Origin: Suttonella ornithocola
GTDB taxonomy: Bacteria > Pseudomonadota > Gammaproteobacteria > Cardiobacteriales > Cardiobacteriaceae
Direction: 5' to 3'
DNA length: 11,259 nt
Assembly: GCF_001889065.1 (NCBI RefSeq)
Contig: NZ_LWHB01000123.1
Coordinates: 1-11,259, forward strand
Positions 1-6,420 of this stretch are shown in pieces. The translations under genes were made by a program, and so were the position numbers. The notes under the pieces are model-generated. The model was not told the origin of the DNA, did no database searches, and worked only from the letters and a program-made list of their open reading frames with translations. Within the stretch, counting starts at the first letter, position 1. The number at the start of each line of letters is the position of its first letter.

Positions 1-242
1 TACAAACCATTGCTCAGCCTAATTTACTAGCAACAACAACTGATATGAGCAATGATGAAGTATATGAACTCACTAAAGCCATTTATGAAAACCTACCTTT
101 TCTACAAGGCATCCATTCTGCTACCAAAGCCATGTCTTTAGAAAAAGCCATTGAAGGCTTACCGATGCCTTTACATCCCGGCGCCGCACGTTATTACAAA
201 GAACAAGGCATTAGTATTCCTGAGCGATTACTGGTCGATTAA
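1..242 (+). CDS. TAXI-family TRAP transporter substrate-binding protein, C-terminal part (5' end outside window)
   Basis: The frame is open from base 3 and ends with TAA at 240-242, giving about 79 residues of a longer protein. The readable segment contains QPNLLATTTDM, VYELTKAIYENL and a C-terminal GLPMPLHPGAARYYKEQGI. This is the typical end of TAXI (TRAP-associated extracytoplasmic immunogenic) solute receptors, which bind a small organic acid or amino acid in the periplasm and deliver it to a fused TRAP permease. The permease gene follows at 620-2650, which supports the call. An internal ATG at 45 is not the start, because homologous residues continue upstream of it. The missing N-terminus should carry a signal peptide. 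The ligand cannot be told from this fragment. Confidence 0.88.
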   Translation, partial: QTIAQPNLLATTTDMSNDEVYELTKAIYENLPFLQGIHSATKAMSLEKAIEGLPMPLHPGAARYYKEQGISIPERLLVD

Positions 243-245
243 AAG

Positions 246-271
246 AAAAGGCGGTAAAAAACCGCCTTTTT
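246..271 (+). terminator. Hairpin terminator/attenuator after the TAXI receptor gene
   Basis: A perfect 10-bp stem (AAAAGGCGGT / ACCGCCTTTT) with a 5-A loop begins four bases after the receptor stop codon and ends in a short run of T. It has the form of an intrinsic terminator. Because the remaining transporter genes follow in the same direction, it may act as partial attenuation that keeps receptor mRNA more abundant than permease mRNA (inference). Confidence 0.85.
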
Positions 272-317
272 AATAGTAAATTCATCAAAAGGCGAAAAAT
301 AGTCGCATTAAATCAAT

Positions 318-623
318 ATGAATTCTTCTTACGTTACCTTAAAAGGCTATTTATTTGTGCCTGATGAAGATTTAGCGGCTGTTTGTGAGGCTTTACCTTT
401 ACATATTGCATTGAGCAATGCAGAAATTGGTTCTTTGCATTTTGAAGTAACACAAAATTCCCAAAATCCTAACCGTTTTAAAGTCTATGAATGCTTTGTT
501 AATCAATCGGCTTTTTTAGCCTATCAAGCTAGACTAGCAGCTTCTCAATGGACCAAAGTTAGCCAAAACGCTACTCGCCATTATCACATCCCACCTAATA
601 ATGATAAGGAGAACCTTTCATGA
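318..623 (+). CDS. Small ABM-fold protein (putative quinol monooxygenase-like)
   Basis: This gene encodes 101 residues. It resembles the antibiotic-biosynthesis-monooxygenase (ABM/YgiN-like) dimeric alpha-beta barrel family: a first strand YVTLKGYLFV, a helix with LPLHIALSNAEIGSLHFEV around 27-44, a strand RFKVYECFV at 53-61, and a helix AFLAYQARLAASQW at 65-78. Family members are small cytosolic proteins; some oxidise quinols or act on heme or aromatics, but many have no known substrate. The ATG at 318 has no strong Shine-Dalgarno sequence. The 3' end overlaps the permease start (ATGA at 620-623), so the two are probably translationally coupled. The operon position suggests it acts on the imported compound or a product of it (inference). 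The family call is good; the reaction is unknown. Confidence 0.75.
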   Translation: MNSSYVTLKGYLFVPDEDLAAVCEALPLHIALSNAEIGSLHFEVTQNSQNPNRFKVYECFVNQSAFLAYQARLAASQWTKVSQNATRHYHIPPNNDKENLS

Positions 624-2650
624 ATCCGCTGTTATTACGCGAACCAAGCGATGAACATTTATCACGTTCTGCGCTTATTTTGTTCAACATATTAGCGCTA
701 AGCCTAGCTATTTTTAGTATTGCTAATGCTTTTTATCCCTTGGTTTCCGAAACTCAGCGCAATATGATTTTGGGCATGGGATTTGCGGTCGCTTTAGCCA
801 TTGCGTATTTTATGTGGATAGAAAATGCTGTTTATGCGCGCCAAGCAGCGCAAGAGCCAATGTTTACGATGATTGGTTGGGTAGCGGCTTTTGTCTTATT
901 GGTTGGCTTACTAGAGTTAACGCGTCGCACTACTGGTTGGGTTATTCCTATTCTCATGTTGATTTCTATTACCTATTTAATCGGTTGGTTTAAATGGTTG
1001 CCGGAGATGTTTCGATTTGGTGGGCTAACGATGCAAACCGTGCTTTTCCGTTCTATTTATGGCGATGATGCGCTTTTTGGTTCTATTGCTTCGATTGCGG
1101 CAACGTATGTCTTTCTCTTTATTATTTTTGGCACATTCTTATTGCGCGCAGGCGCGGGTGATTTTGTGGTTGATTTAGCGCGCGGAATTGCGGGACGCTT
1201 TGTTGGCGGACAAGGTTGGGGAGCCGTTATTGCATCAGGTCTGACTGGAACAATTTCAGGCTCTGCTGTTGCGAACACCGCTTCAACAGGTGTTATCACG
1301 ATTCCACTAATGAAACGCGCAGGCTTTCCCGCTAAATTTGCCGCAGGCGTAGAAGCGGCGGCTTCAACAGGTGGACAAATCATGCCACCAATTATGGGCG
1401 CAGGTGCATTTGTTATGGCATCTACCACGCAAATTCCTTACGAACATATTGTCGCAACCGCATTTTTACCCGCCATGTTATATTTTCTCTCGGTAGCGAT
1501 GTTTGTGCGGATTGAGGCGAAAAAGCAAGGACTACAAGCCATCAAAGAAGAAAATATTAAGCCACTCTCACAAGCGATGAAAGAGCAAGGCGCAAGCTTT
1601 ATTATTCCAATTACATTACTCATTATCCTTTTGGTAAAAGGATTTACGCCTACTTATGCGGCTGTTTTCGGTATTATCGCTATCATTGTGTCTAGTTGGT
1701 TTACTAAAACCAAAATGGGCTTTCGCGCTTGCATAGAAGCGCTTATTAGTGGTAGTCGTAGCATGATTATGATGGGGATTTTATTGATTGCGGTTGGTAT
1801 TATCGTAAACATGATTTCTACCGTAGGCATTGGAAACAAATTTTCTTTGATGATTTCTACTTGGGCGGATGGTAATCTTTTGATTGCGATTGTGCTCATT
1901 GCCTTAGCATCTCTTATTCTGGGCATGGGGTTACCCGTTACCGCCGCTTATATTGTATTGGCAACCGTTTCCGCGCCCGGACTACGCGATATGATGATTG
2001 ATGCACAATTAGTGCAAATTATCGCTGACGGAACGCTTGCAGAAGCAGCAAAACCTTTCTTTATGCTCGCTGACCCCTCCATTGGCAATGTGTTAAATGC
2101 ACCGATGTCGCTTACTGACGCGCAAGCATTATTTGATAAGTTACCCGCTGATATTTTACCAGGCATTCGTGAACAAGCTGTTGATGCGCGTTTAGCAGAA
2201 ATGGCGTTATTATCAGCGCATATGATTGTCTTTTGGTTATCGCAAGATTCCAATGTAACGCCACCAGTGTGTCTAGCTTCTTTTACCGCGGCGGCAATTG
2301 CCAAAACCCCACCAATGGCAACAGGATTTGAAAGTTGGAAGCTCGCAAAAGGGATGTATATCATGCCAGTATTGTTCGCTTATACGCCATTTTTATCAGG
2401 TAACTTTTTACTAAGCTTTGAAGTCTTTATCTTTGCTTGTTTTGGTGTCTATGCCCTTGCAGCAGCGATGCAAGGCGCAATGGAGCGTCCTCTAAGCTGG
2501 GCGTGGCGCATACCCTTAGGAATAGTTGGAATATTATTACTCTATCCAAACGATAGCTTACGCATCATAGGATTAGTCAGATTTTTGATTCTGTTTATCC
2601 TACATTTAAAATACCTTAAACTGGCAGCACCAATAGCTACACAAGTTTAA
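620..2650 (+). CDS. TRAP transporter fused permease (4TM/12TM, TAXI type)
   Basis: This 676-residue inner-membrane protein joins a small-subunit-like N-terminal part (hydrophobic segments about 17-41, 50-66, 84-100, 107-124) to a DctM-type large permease. The DctM signature is clear: GLTGTISGSAVANTASTG at about 208-224, then EAAASTGGQIMPPIMGAGAF at 245-264, and a second half with LILGMGLPVTAAYIVLA and SNVTPPVCLASFTAAAIA at 545-561. TRAP permeases drive ion-coupled uptake of the ligand delivered by the binding protein, here the TAXI protein encoded upstream. An AAGGAG site at 606-611 serves the ATG at 620, inside the upstream gene's end. A hydrophilic stretch at about residues 458-527 breaks the region where relatives pass directly from the GLP motif helix to the AHM helix. 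It looks like a family-unusual insertion. Confidence 0.93.
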   Translation: MNPLLLREPSDEHLSRSALILFNILALSLAIFSIANAFYPLVSETQRNMILGMGFAVALAIAYFMWIENAVYARQAAQEPMFTMIGWVAAFVLLVGLLELTRRTTGWVIPILMLISITYLIGWFKWLPEMFRFGGLTMQTVLFRSIYGDDALFGSIASIAATYVFLFIIFGTFLLRAGAGDFVVDLARGIAGRFVGGQGWGAVIASGLTGTISGSAVANTASTGVITIPLMKRAGFPAKFAAGVEAAASTGGQIMPPIMGAGAFVMASTTQIPYEHIVATAFLPAMLYFLSVAMFVRIEAKKQGLQAIKEENIKPLSQAMKEQGASFIIPITLLIILLVKGFTPTYAAVFGIIAIIVSSWFTKTKMGFRACIEALISGSRSMIMMGILLIAVGIIVNMISTVGIGNKFSLMISTWADGNLLIAIVLIALASLILGMGLPVTAAYIVLATVSAPGLRDMMIDAQLVQIIADGTLAEAAKPFFMLADPSIGNVLNAPMSLTDAQALFDKLPADILPGIREQAVDARLAEMALLSAHMIVFWLSQDSNVTPPVCLASFTAAAIAKTPPMATGFESWKLAKGMYIMPVLFAYTPFLSGNFLLSFEVFIFACFGVYALAAAMQGAMERPLSWAWRIPLGIVGILLLYPNDSLRIIGLVRFLILFILHLKYLKLAAPIATQV

Positions 2651-2676
2651 TATCATCTAAAAACAGAAAACAACGG

Positions 2677-2713
2677 TTAAACGCTTACTACATCGGTAAG
2701 CGTTTAAATTTTA
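2677..2713. terminator. Bidirectional hairpin terminator between convergent genes
   Basis: A perfect 12-bp inverted repeat (TTAAACGCTTAC at 2677-2688, GTAAGCGTTTAA at 2696-2707) with a 7-base loop is followed by ATTTTAA on the plus strand and preceded by A-rich sequence. It sits between the TRAP permease stop and the stop of the convergent YbgE-like gene, so it can end transcription from both sides. Confidence 0.8.
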
Positions 2714-2714
2714 A

Positions 2715-3005
2715 CTAATAATTAGTTATTAACCAGAGTATTATAGCAATTAAAGCCGTGATAACTGTTGCCCAACCACCTAGTAAATAACGCGGAATAC
2801 GATGTGTTGGAATATAACCAAATCCTCTTACCAATGCCGCGCTCATCGACCAAAACAAAAACATAGCAATACGATGCGAAACATGTGGATTTTTTTCTGG
2901 CACAATCAACATTGGCATAATAGATAAAGAAATCATCAACAAACTGCCCCAAAACAGAAGGAAAAAGTTTGTTTTTACCGTAGGAGGATTAGCTTTAGAC
3001 ATCAT
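2715..3005 (-). CDS. Small membrane protein, YbgE-like (cyd-operon YbgE family), orphan
   Basis: The protein has 96 residues with three predicted hydrophobic segments (about 13-35, 46-62 and 73-94). The middle and end, SMSAALVRGFGYIPTHRIPRYLLGGWA, resemble the part of E. coli YbgE around AGVIHGVGFRP, and the length matches that family (about 97). YbgE genes normally lie in the cydABX operon of cytochrome bd oxidase; no cyd gene is visible here. A GAGGAG site (complement of 3011-3016) lies 5 bases before the first ATG and 8 before the second (3002), so the second may be the real start. The exact role of the family is unclear. The similarity is partial, so this is a tentative family call. Confidence 0.5.
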   Translation of the reverse strand: MMSKANPPTVKTNFFLLFWGSLLMISLSIMPMLIVPEKNPHVSHRIAMFLFWSMSAALVRGFGYIPTHRIPRYLLGGWATVITALIAIILWLITNY

Positions 3006-3151
3006 ATAAACTCCTCAATGATAGCTAGATTGCAAAAAACACATACAGAGATAATCCAATAAAAAACGGAAAAACAGTATGTTATTTTTATATTGTATGT
3101 ATTTTTAGAGAACTCTGCTACATCACAATGCCGCTATTGATAAATGTGTTT

Positions 3152-4564
3152 TTAACGCGTGTTGTAGCCAAATAAACATTTTTCTCTAATAAGAGCGGCT
3201 ATCGCTTCTGGTACAGAATTTTCCCATCCTTCTCTATTATGCTGAATAGCCGTCAGAACCTCACGAGATTTAATATGGAAAAGCTCTGCATGACTGTCAT
3301 TGATAGGTCTAATATAACCATTTGTTGTTAAATGCTGATATAAATACTGTAAACTTTCCGGTAATTCAATATTCTGACAAGTAATTTCCTCGCCATCATC
3401 GCCTAATTCTGGATAAGCATAAACAATCGTATTATCAGGAAATAACTTACCAAATCCCTCTAAAATACCGCCTTCAACCCCACGATAGAAATCCGTATCA
3501 AAAATTTGTCGCAACGCATCCATGCCCATCACAATCCCAATTTGCTTTTGGGTAAATTGACGGAAATACGCGCGCAAACGGAAGTAACGCACATAATCAG
3601 AAATCATCACATGATAACCAAGCGCCGTGAGCTGATCAACCCGCTCAATAAAATCACGGTCATTAATCTCTTCATTTTCACTGCTAAGCTGATTGAGCGT
3701 AATCTCGGCAAGACGCAAAGTATTATCCTCATCGACCCCTACCAGTTGCGCGAACTCTCGCATCCCTTGCTCCATCATATCTTCATTGAGAAGCGTATAA
3801 GGCTTAAAATTCCCACGAGTAACCAACACATTTTTCTTATAAAGCAACTCCGCAGGCACACGAACCTCGCCTTCAGGATTAAACATCACCGCTCGAGTTT
3901 TCCAAGAACGAATCAAATGCAAATTCAACAAACGATTATCTTGCTCCTCAAAATATGGGCCAAAAAACTCAATACTATCAATCTCTAACCGATCAGCCTC
4001 TAAACCATCCGTTAAGCTATCAATAATTTTTCTTGGATCGCTAAAATGGTAATAAGCGCTATGGATTAAATTAACGCCTAAAACACCCAATGCCTCTTGC
4101 TGCGCATTCGCATTATTATCCAACATCCTCACATGAACGATAATATCGCTTGGAGGTGCTTCTGGATACAGCTGCAAACGCACTCCACACCAGGCATGGC
4201 ATTCATTATTACGATTAAAACTTTTTGCTGCTACTGTTGCCGCATACGCAAAAAACGTCGAACTTTTAGGTCGAGTATCTCTTACCCGCTCAATCACTTG
4301 TGAAAATTCTCGCTCCAACATCGCAAACACACGATTACGACTCACATATCGACGATTGGGTTCAGCACCATAAATCGCATCAGAAAACTGCATATCATAA
4401 GCCGACATCGTTTTTGCAATCGTCCCTGCCGCCGCACCCGCACGGAAAAACTGCCGAGCCACCTCTTGACCTGCACCAATTTCTACAATCGTGCCATATT
4501 TCCGCTCATCTAAATTTAGCTGCAACGCCTTATCTTGAGTGGTCTGTTCATTTTTCGCTGACAT
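3152..4564 (-). CDS. Conserved cytosolic protein of unknown function (470 aa; relatives sometimes mislabelled TonB-dependent receptor)
   Basis: The product is 470 residues with no signal peptide, no membrane segment and no beta-barrel character. I recognise it as a member of a widespread conserved family without known function. Conserved-looking blocks are YGTIVEIGAGQEVARQFFRAG at about 23-43, AGTIAKTMSAYDM at 46-58, ECHAWCGVRLQ at 121-131, and QQEALGVLGVNLIHSAYYH at 155-173. The glycine-rich EIGAGQEVAR resembles a nucleotide- or cofactor-binding turn, but I cannot assign a fold. Relatives are, from memory, often annotated as TonB-dependent receptor or nicotinate-nucleotide adenylyltransferase; neither matches what is visible. 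The start ATG has GAAGGA about 10 bases upstream. It is divergent from the DJ-1 family gene and shares a 148-base intergenic region with it. Confidence 0.75.
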   Translation of the reverse strand: MSAKNEQTTQDKALQLNLDERKYGTIVEIGAGQEVARQFFRAGAAAGTIAKTMSAYDMQFSDAIYGAEPNRRYVSRNRVFAMLEREFSQVIERVRDTRPKSSTFFAYAATVAAKSFNRNNECHAWCGVRLQLYPEAPPSDIIVHVRMLDNNANAQQEALGVLGVNLIHSAYYHFSDPRKIIDSLTDGLEADRLEIDSIEFFGPYFEEQDNRLLNLHLIRSWKTRAVMFNPEGEVRVPAELLYKKNVLVTRGNFKPYTLLNEDMMEQGMREFAQLVGVDEDNTLRLAEITLNQLSSENEEINDRDFIERVDQLTALGYHVMISDYVRYFRLRAYFRQFTQKQIGIVMGMDALRQIFDTDFYRGVEGGILEGFGKLFPDNTIVYAYPELGDDGEEITCQNIELPESLQYLYQHLTTNGYIRPINDSHAELFHIKSREVLTAIQHNREGWENSVPEAIAALIREKCLFGYNTR

Positions 4565-4656
4565 TATTCCCTAATCCTTCTCAAAAATACTAAAATGATA
4601 CAGGATTTTTACTTACCTCGTAGCTGGCGTCAGCAGAAAACATGGTAAATTTCTCA

Positions 4657-4685
4657 TTTTTTCTGCCAGAAAAATTCGCTATGAT
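4657..4685 (+). promoter_or_regulatory. Candidate promoter with operator-like dyad before the DJ-1 family gene
   Basis: A -10-like TATGAT lies at 4680-4685, about 28 bases before the ATG at 4713, but no good -35 box is present. Immediately upstream is a perfect 17-base dyad, TTTTTCTG-C-CAGAAAAA (4658-4674), covering the -35 zone. A further inverted GCAGAAAA copy lies at 4633-4640. This arrangement would suit a regulator-activated or repressed promoter, but no function is shown. Confidence 0.4.
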
Positions 4686-4712
4686 GAAAACATCATTTAC
4701 TTAGGAGGATAT

Positions 4713-5264
4713 ATGGCTAACGTCTTACTATTTTTAACCGACGGCTTTGAAGAAATTGAAGCGCTTGCAACCGTAGATGTCTTACGTCGTGGAGAAGTGG
4801 ATGTCAAAACCATTTCGCTGACGGGAAAACCAATCGTTACTGGCAGTCACCATATTCCTGTTCAAGCCGATCAACTTTTTGAGCAAACCAACTTTTCTGA
4901 TGTAGATATGCTCATCATCCCCGGTGGAACAAAAGCCTTTAATGACTATCCCGCTTTGAAAGAAACCATTCAAACCCATTACAATAAGGGTAAAAAAATT
5001 GCTGCTATTTGTGCCGCGCCAATGGTCTTTGGCACAATGGGGCTTCTCAAAGGCAAAAAAGCCACTTGTTATCCAGGTTTTGAAGAATACCTAGAAGGCG
5101 CGGAAGTTCAAAAAGGTACTGCCGTTGTTGTTGATGGGCTCATTACCACTGGACGCGGCCCTTCACTGGCAATCTCTTTTGCCTTAGAACTTCTCGCTCA
5201 ATTAACCACAAAAGAAAATAGCCAGAAAGTCGCCGAAGGACTGTTGATAGCGCAAAATAAATAA
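4713..5264 (+). CDS. DJ-1/PfpI (ThiJ/YajL-like) family protein
   Basis: The protein has 183 residues, the usual length for a single-domain DJ-1/YajL protein. It starts with a beta strand and GFEEIEA; Glu16 corresponds to the family's conserved acidic residue (Glu18 in human DJ-1). MLIIPGGTKAF at 66-76 and AAICAAPMVFG at 97-107 form the nucleophile elbow with Cys100 (Cys106 in DJ-1). TGRGPSLAISFALELL follows in the C-terminal third. Proteins of this group are cytosolic and are linked to oxidative stress, glyoxalase III-type activity and protection from carbonyl damage; which applies here is not decidable. A strong AGGAGG site (4703-4708) precedes the ATG by 4 bases. The gene appears monocistronic, ending near the hairpin at 5311-5347. 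Confidence 0.9.
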   Translation: MANVLLFLTDGFEEIEALATVDVLRRGEVDVKTISLTGKPIVTGSHHIPVQADQLFEQTNFSDVDMLIIPGGTKAFNDYPALKETIQTHYNKGKKIAAICAAPMVFGTMGLLKGKKATCYPGFEEYLEGAEVQKGTAVVVDGLITTGRGPSLAISFALELLAQLTTKENSQKVAEGLLIAQNK

Positions 5265-5310
5265 TCGCTTTTAACCGCATTAAGCTTAATTAAAACCCAA
5301 GCCATTTCAC

Positions 5311-5347
5311 ATTATTGATAGTCTTCCTAATGAAGGCTATCAATAAT
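5311..5347. terminator. Long hairpin, likely terminator between convergent units
   Basis: The arms 5311-5321 and 5337-5347 pair perfectly over 11 bases (ATTATTGATAG / CTATCAATAAT). The stem continues as TCTTC/GAAGG with one G-U pair, giving 16 bp with the loop CTAAT. It lies 47 bases after the DJ-1 family stop codon. No proper T-run follows on either strand, so it may stabilise a 3' end rather than terminate by itself. The rest of the gene-free stretch 5265-5605 holds the coding remnant and repeat copy listed separately. Confidence 0.5.
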
Positions 5348-5367
5348 CAAATAAAGCGAAAACCTCA

Positions 5368-5463
5368 TTAATTATTCAAGAGATTATTTAAAAACTGCAA
5401 ACCTTCTTTAGCTCCTAAGGATAGTCCGAGATGCTTATCATTAGTCACCTGATATTCATTCAT
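5368..5463 (-). pseudogene. Short open frame, possible 3' remnant of a lost gene
   Basis: On the minus strand an ATG at 5463 opens 31 codons ending in tandem stops TAA TGA (the TAA is the complement of 5368-5370). The translation, MNEYQVTNDKHLGLSLGAKE followed by GLQFLNNLLNN, has a balanced, protein-like composition unlike random AT-rich sequence. The frame also extends a few codons upstream before a stop. The sequence immediately upstream is a degenerate mobile-repeat copy, so this may be the C-terminal end of a gene disrupted by it. No Shine-Dalgarno sequence supports independent translation. I do not recognise the family. Confidence 0.3.
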
Positions 5464-5469
5464 ATTAAA

Positions 5470-5602
5470 GGTGCGTTAAAATACTCACTATATACTTGAG
5501 AAAAATCCTAGACTTTAAAACCTTTTAATACATTGATATTGAGAAAAGCAATTCTCTTTAGATGATTTGATAACATCCCTGCATTCTTTCCAAATTACTA
5601 CC
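5470..5602. repeat. Degenerate copy of the small inverted-end element seen at 10363-10490
   Basis: Two blocks match the intact element in the same order and orientation. CTTTTAATA-C-ATTGATAT at 5522-5539 matches 10410-10427 at 17 of 18 bases, and 5561-5602 matches 10449-10490 at 34 of 42, by my count. The right end keeps ACTACC. The left end (around GGTGCGTTAAAATACTC) is much altered, so the inverted ends no longer match. It ends three bases before the ygfZ stop codon. It appears to be an old, non-autonomous copy. Confidence 0.65.
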
Positions 5603-5605
5603 AGC

Positions 5606-6340
5606 TTATTCAATGACAGTAAATGCTTCTCCTCTGTCGCTTACAAGCTCAGAGTCACGATAGCGATCTTGTAAGACCGCTAGCGCAATATAATTTTCTT
5701 CAATAATTGCACTTTGCAAAACAATGGCCGCGGGATAATCACCTACTTTTAGCACTTCTCCCAAAACCGTAGGAGTACTTCCCGTTAACCGGGCTAAATG
5801 GCGTTTTATACCACCTTTGTAATGCGCTCGCGCAATGGCTTCTTGTCCAATATAACAACCTTTTTGATAGGATAATCCGCCATTCTTTTCTAAACCTAAC
5901 ATTTGCGGTAAAAATTGATCCGCTGTTTCTGCATAGATTTCGACAAATTCCGCTTGAATAAGCGCTTGGCTACTTAAATCGCCTAATCCACCTAAATATA
6001 GCTTTGAATGCTCTAATATCACTTTTCGACTATTGTCAGAAAGCGATTGTAATTGTGTTGTTTCATCACGTGAAATTTGCACATCCTTATGCAAAGCAAA
6101 CATTTTCAGACGTTTTTCTAAAAATTCTGCGCGTTCTTTTAATAGGAGCAAACGAAAGGTCTGGGCAATTTTTATTACCCACATCGTTGCCAATACTTTT
6201 CCTTGTGGTGTGCAGTGCGCAGCAGGCAACCAACTATCCGGTGCTAAAGAAGAAATATCAGCTGTCAGTTGTCCTTGCAAGAATTCTTGTGCATCTTTAC
6301 CTGAGATAACAAATTGTATTCGTTTTATTTTATTAACCAT
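5606..6340 (-). CDS. ygfZ: YgfZ family folate-binding protein (Fe-S cluster enzyme maturation/repair)
   Basis: The 244-residue protein carries the family signature KGCYIGQEAIARAHYKGGIK, with K160-G-C162-Y-x-G-Q-E167. The N-terminal IQFVISGKDAQEFLQGQLTADI is the usual GcvT-like opening. YgfZ binds folate and is needed for full activity of several Fe-S enzymes, including tRNA-modifying MiaB in E. coli; the Cys of the motif is functionally important. The protein is shorter than E. coli YgfZ (326), mainly at the C-terminal end. The start ATG at 6340 lacks a good Shine-Dalgarno sequence. The gene is divergent from the SDH assembly-factor gene and sdh operon, 80 bases apart. In E. coli ygfZ is also next to an SDH assembly gene (sdhE), so the association looks meaningful. 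Confidence 0.9.
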   Translation of the reverse strand: MVNKIKRIQFVISGKDAQEFLQGQLTADISSLAPDSWLPAAHCTPQGKVLATMWVIKIAQTFRLLLLKERAEFLEKRLKMFALHKDVQISRDETTQLQSLSDNSRKVILEHSKLYLGGLGDLSSQALIQAEFVEIYAETADQFLPQMLGLEKNGGLSYQKGCYIGQEAIARAHYKGGIKRHLARLTGSTPTVLGEVLKVGDYPAAIVLQSAIIEENYIALAVLQDRYRDSELVSDRGEAFTVIE

Positions 6341-6354
6341 TTATTTTTAAGCGG

Positions 6355-6383
6355 TTTAATATATTGAAAGATTGGCGTATTAT
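6355..6383 (+). promoter_or_regulatory. Candidate promoter for the sdhAF4-sdhCDAB operon
   Basis: The boxes are TTTAAT (6355-6360), a 17-base spacer and TATTAT (6378-6383), about 38 bases upstream of the first gene's ATG at 6421. The -35 box is poor. It overlaps the oppositely directed ygfZ promoter candidate. I made this call by eye only. Confidence 0.3.
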
Positions 6384-6407
6384 AACAGACCCTTACTATT
6401 TAATAAC
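6379..6407 (-). promoter_or_regulatory. Candidate promoter for ygfZ
   Basis: On the minus strand a perfect TATAAT (complement of 6379-6384) is preceded at 16 bases by TTATTA. Transcription would begin about 30 bases before the ygfZ ATG. The -10 element overlaps the -10 of the plus-strand candidate. Confidence 0.4.
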
Positions 6408-6420
6408 GTATGGAACTCAT

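Noticed and set aside
1057..2364. Several minus-strand open frames of 61-138 codons inside the permease gene
   Set aside because: All are antisense to clear TRAP permease coding sequence and show low-complexity composition rich in Ala, Pro and Ile.
3006..3151. Direct GTATGT repeats around 3079-3102 as an operator or terminator
   Set aside because: The two short AT-rich matches have no symmetry or clear spacing relation to a promoter; chance is likely in this composition.
3506..3988. 160-codon plus-strand open frame opposite the 470-residue gene
   Set aside because: It lies wholly antisense to a strongly conserved coding region, has histidine/isoleucine-rich composition typical of reverse-frame reading, and has no plausible ribosome site or family.
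3152..4564. TonB-dependent receptor identity for the 470-residue protein
   Set aside because: There is no signal peptide, plug domain, TonB box or beta-barrel pattern; the name comes from recalled database labels, not from the sequence.
6004..6350. Two plus-strand open frames of about 100 codons opposite ygfZ
   Set aside because: They overlap each other and the ygfZ coding sequence, which carries the diagnostic KGCYxGQE motif on the other strand.
6364..6420. TTG-initiated N-terminal extension of the SDHAF4-like protein
   Set aside because: It would translate the promoter-like region and adds residues unlike the family; the ATG at 6421 gives the usual small size.
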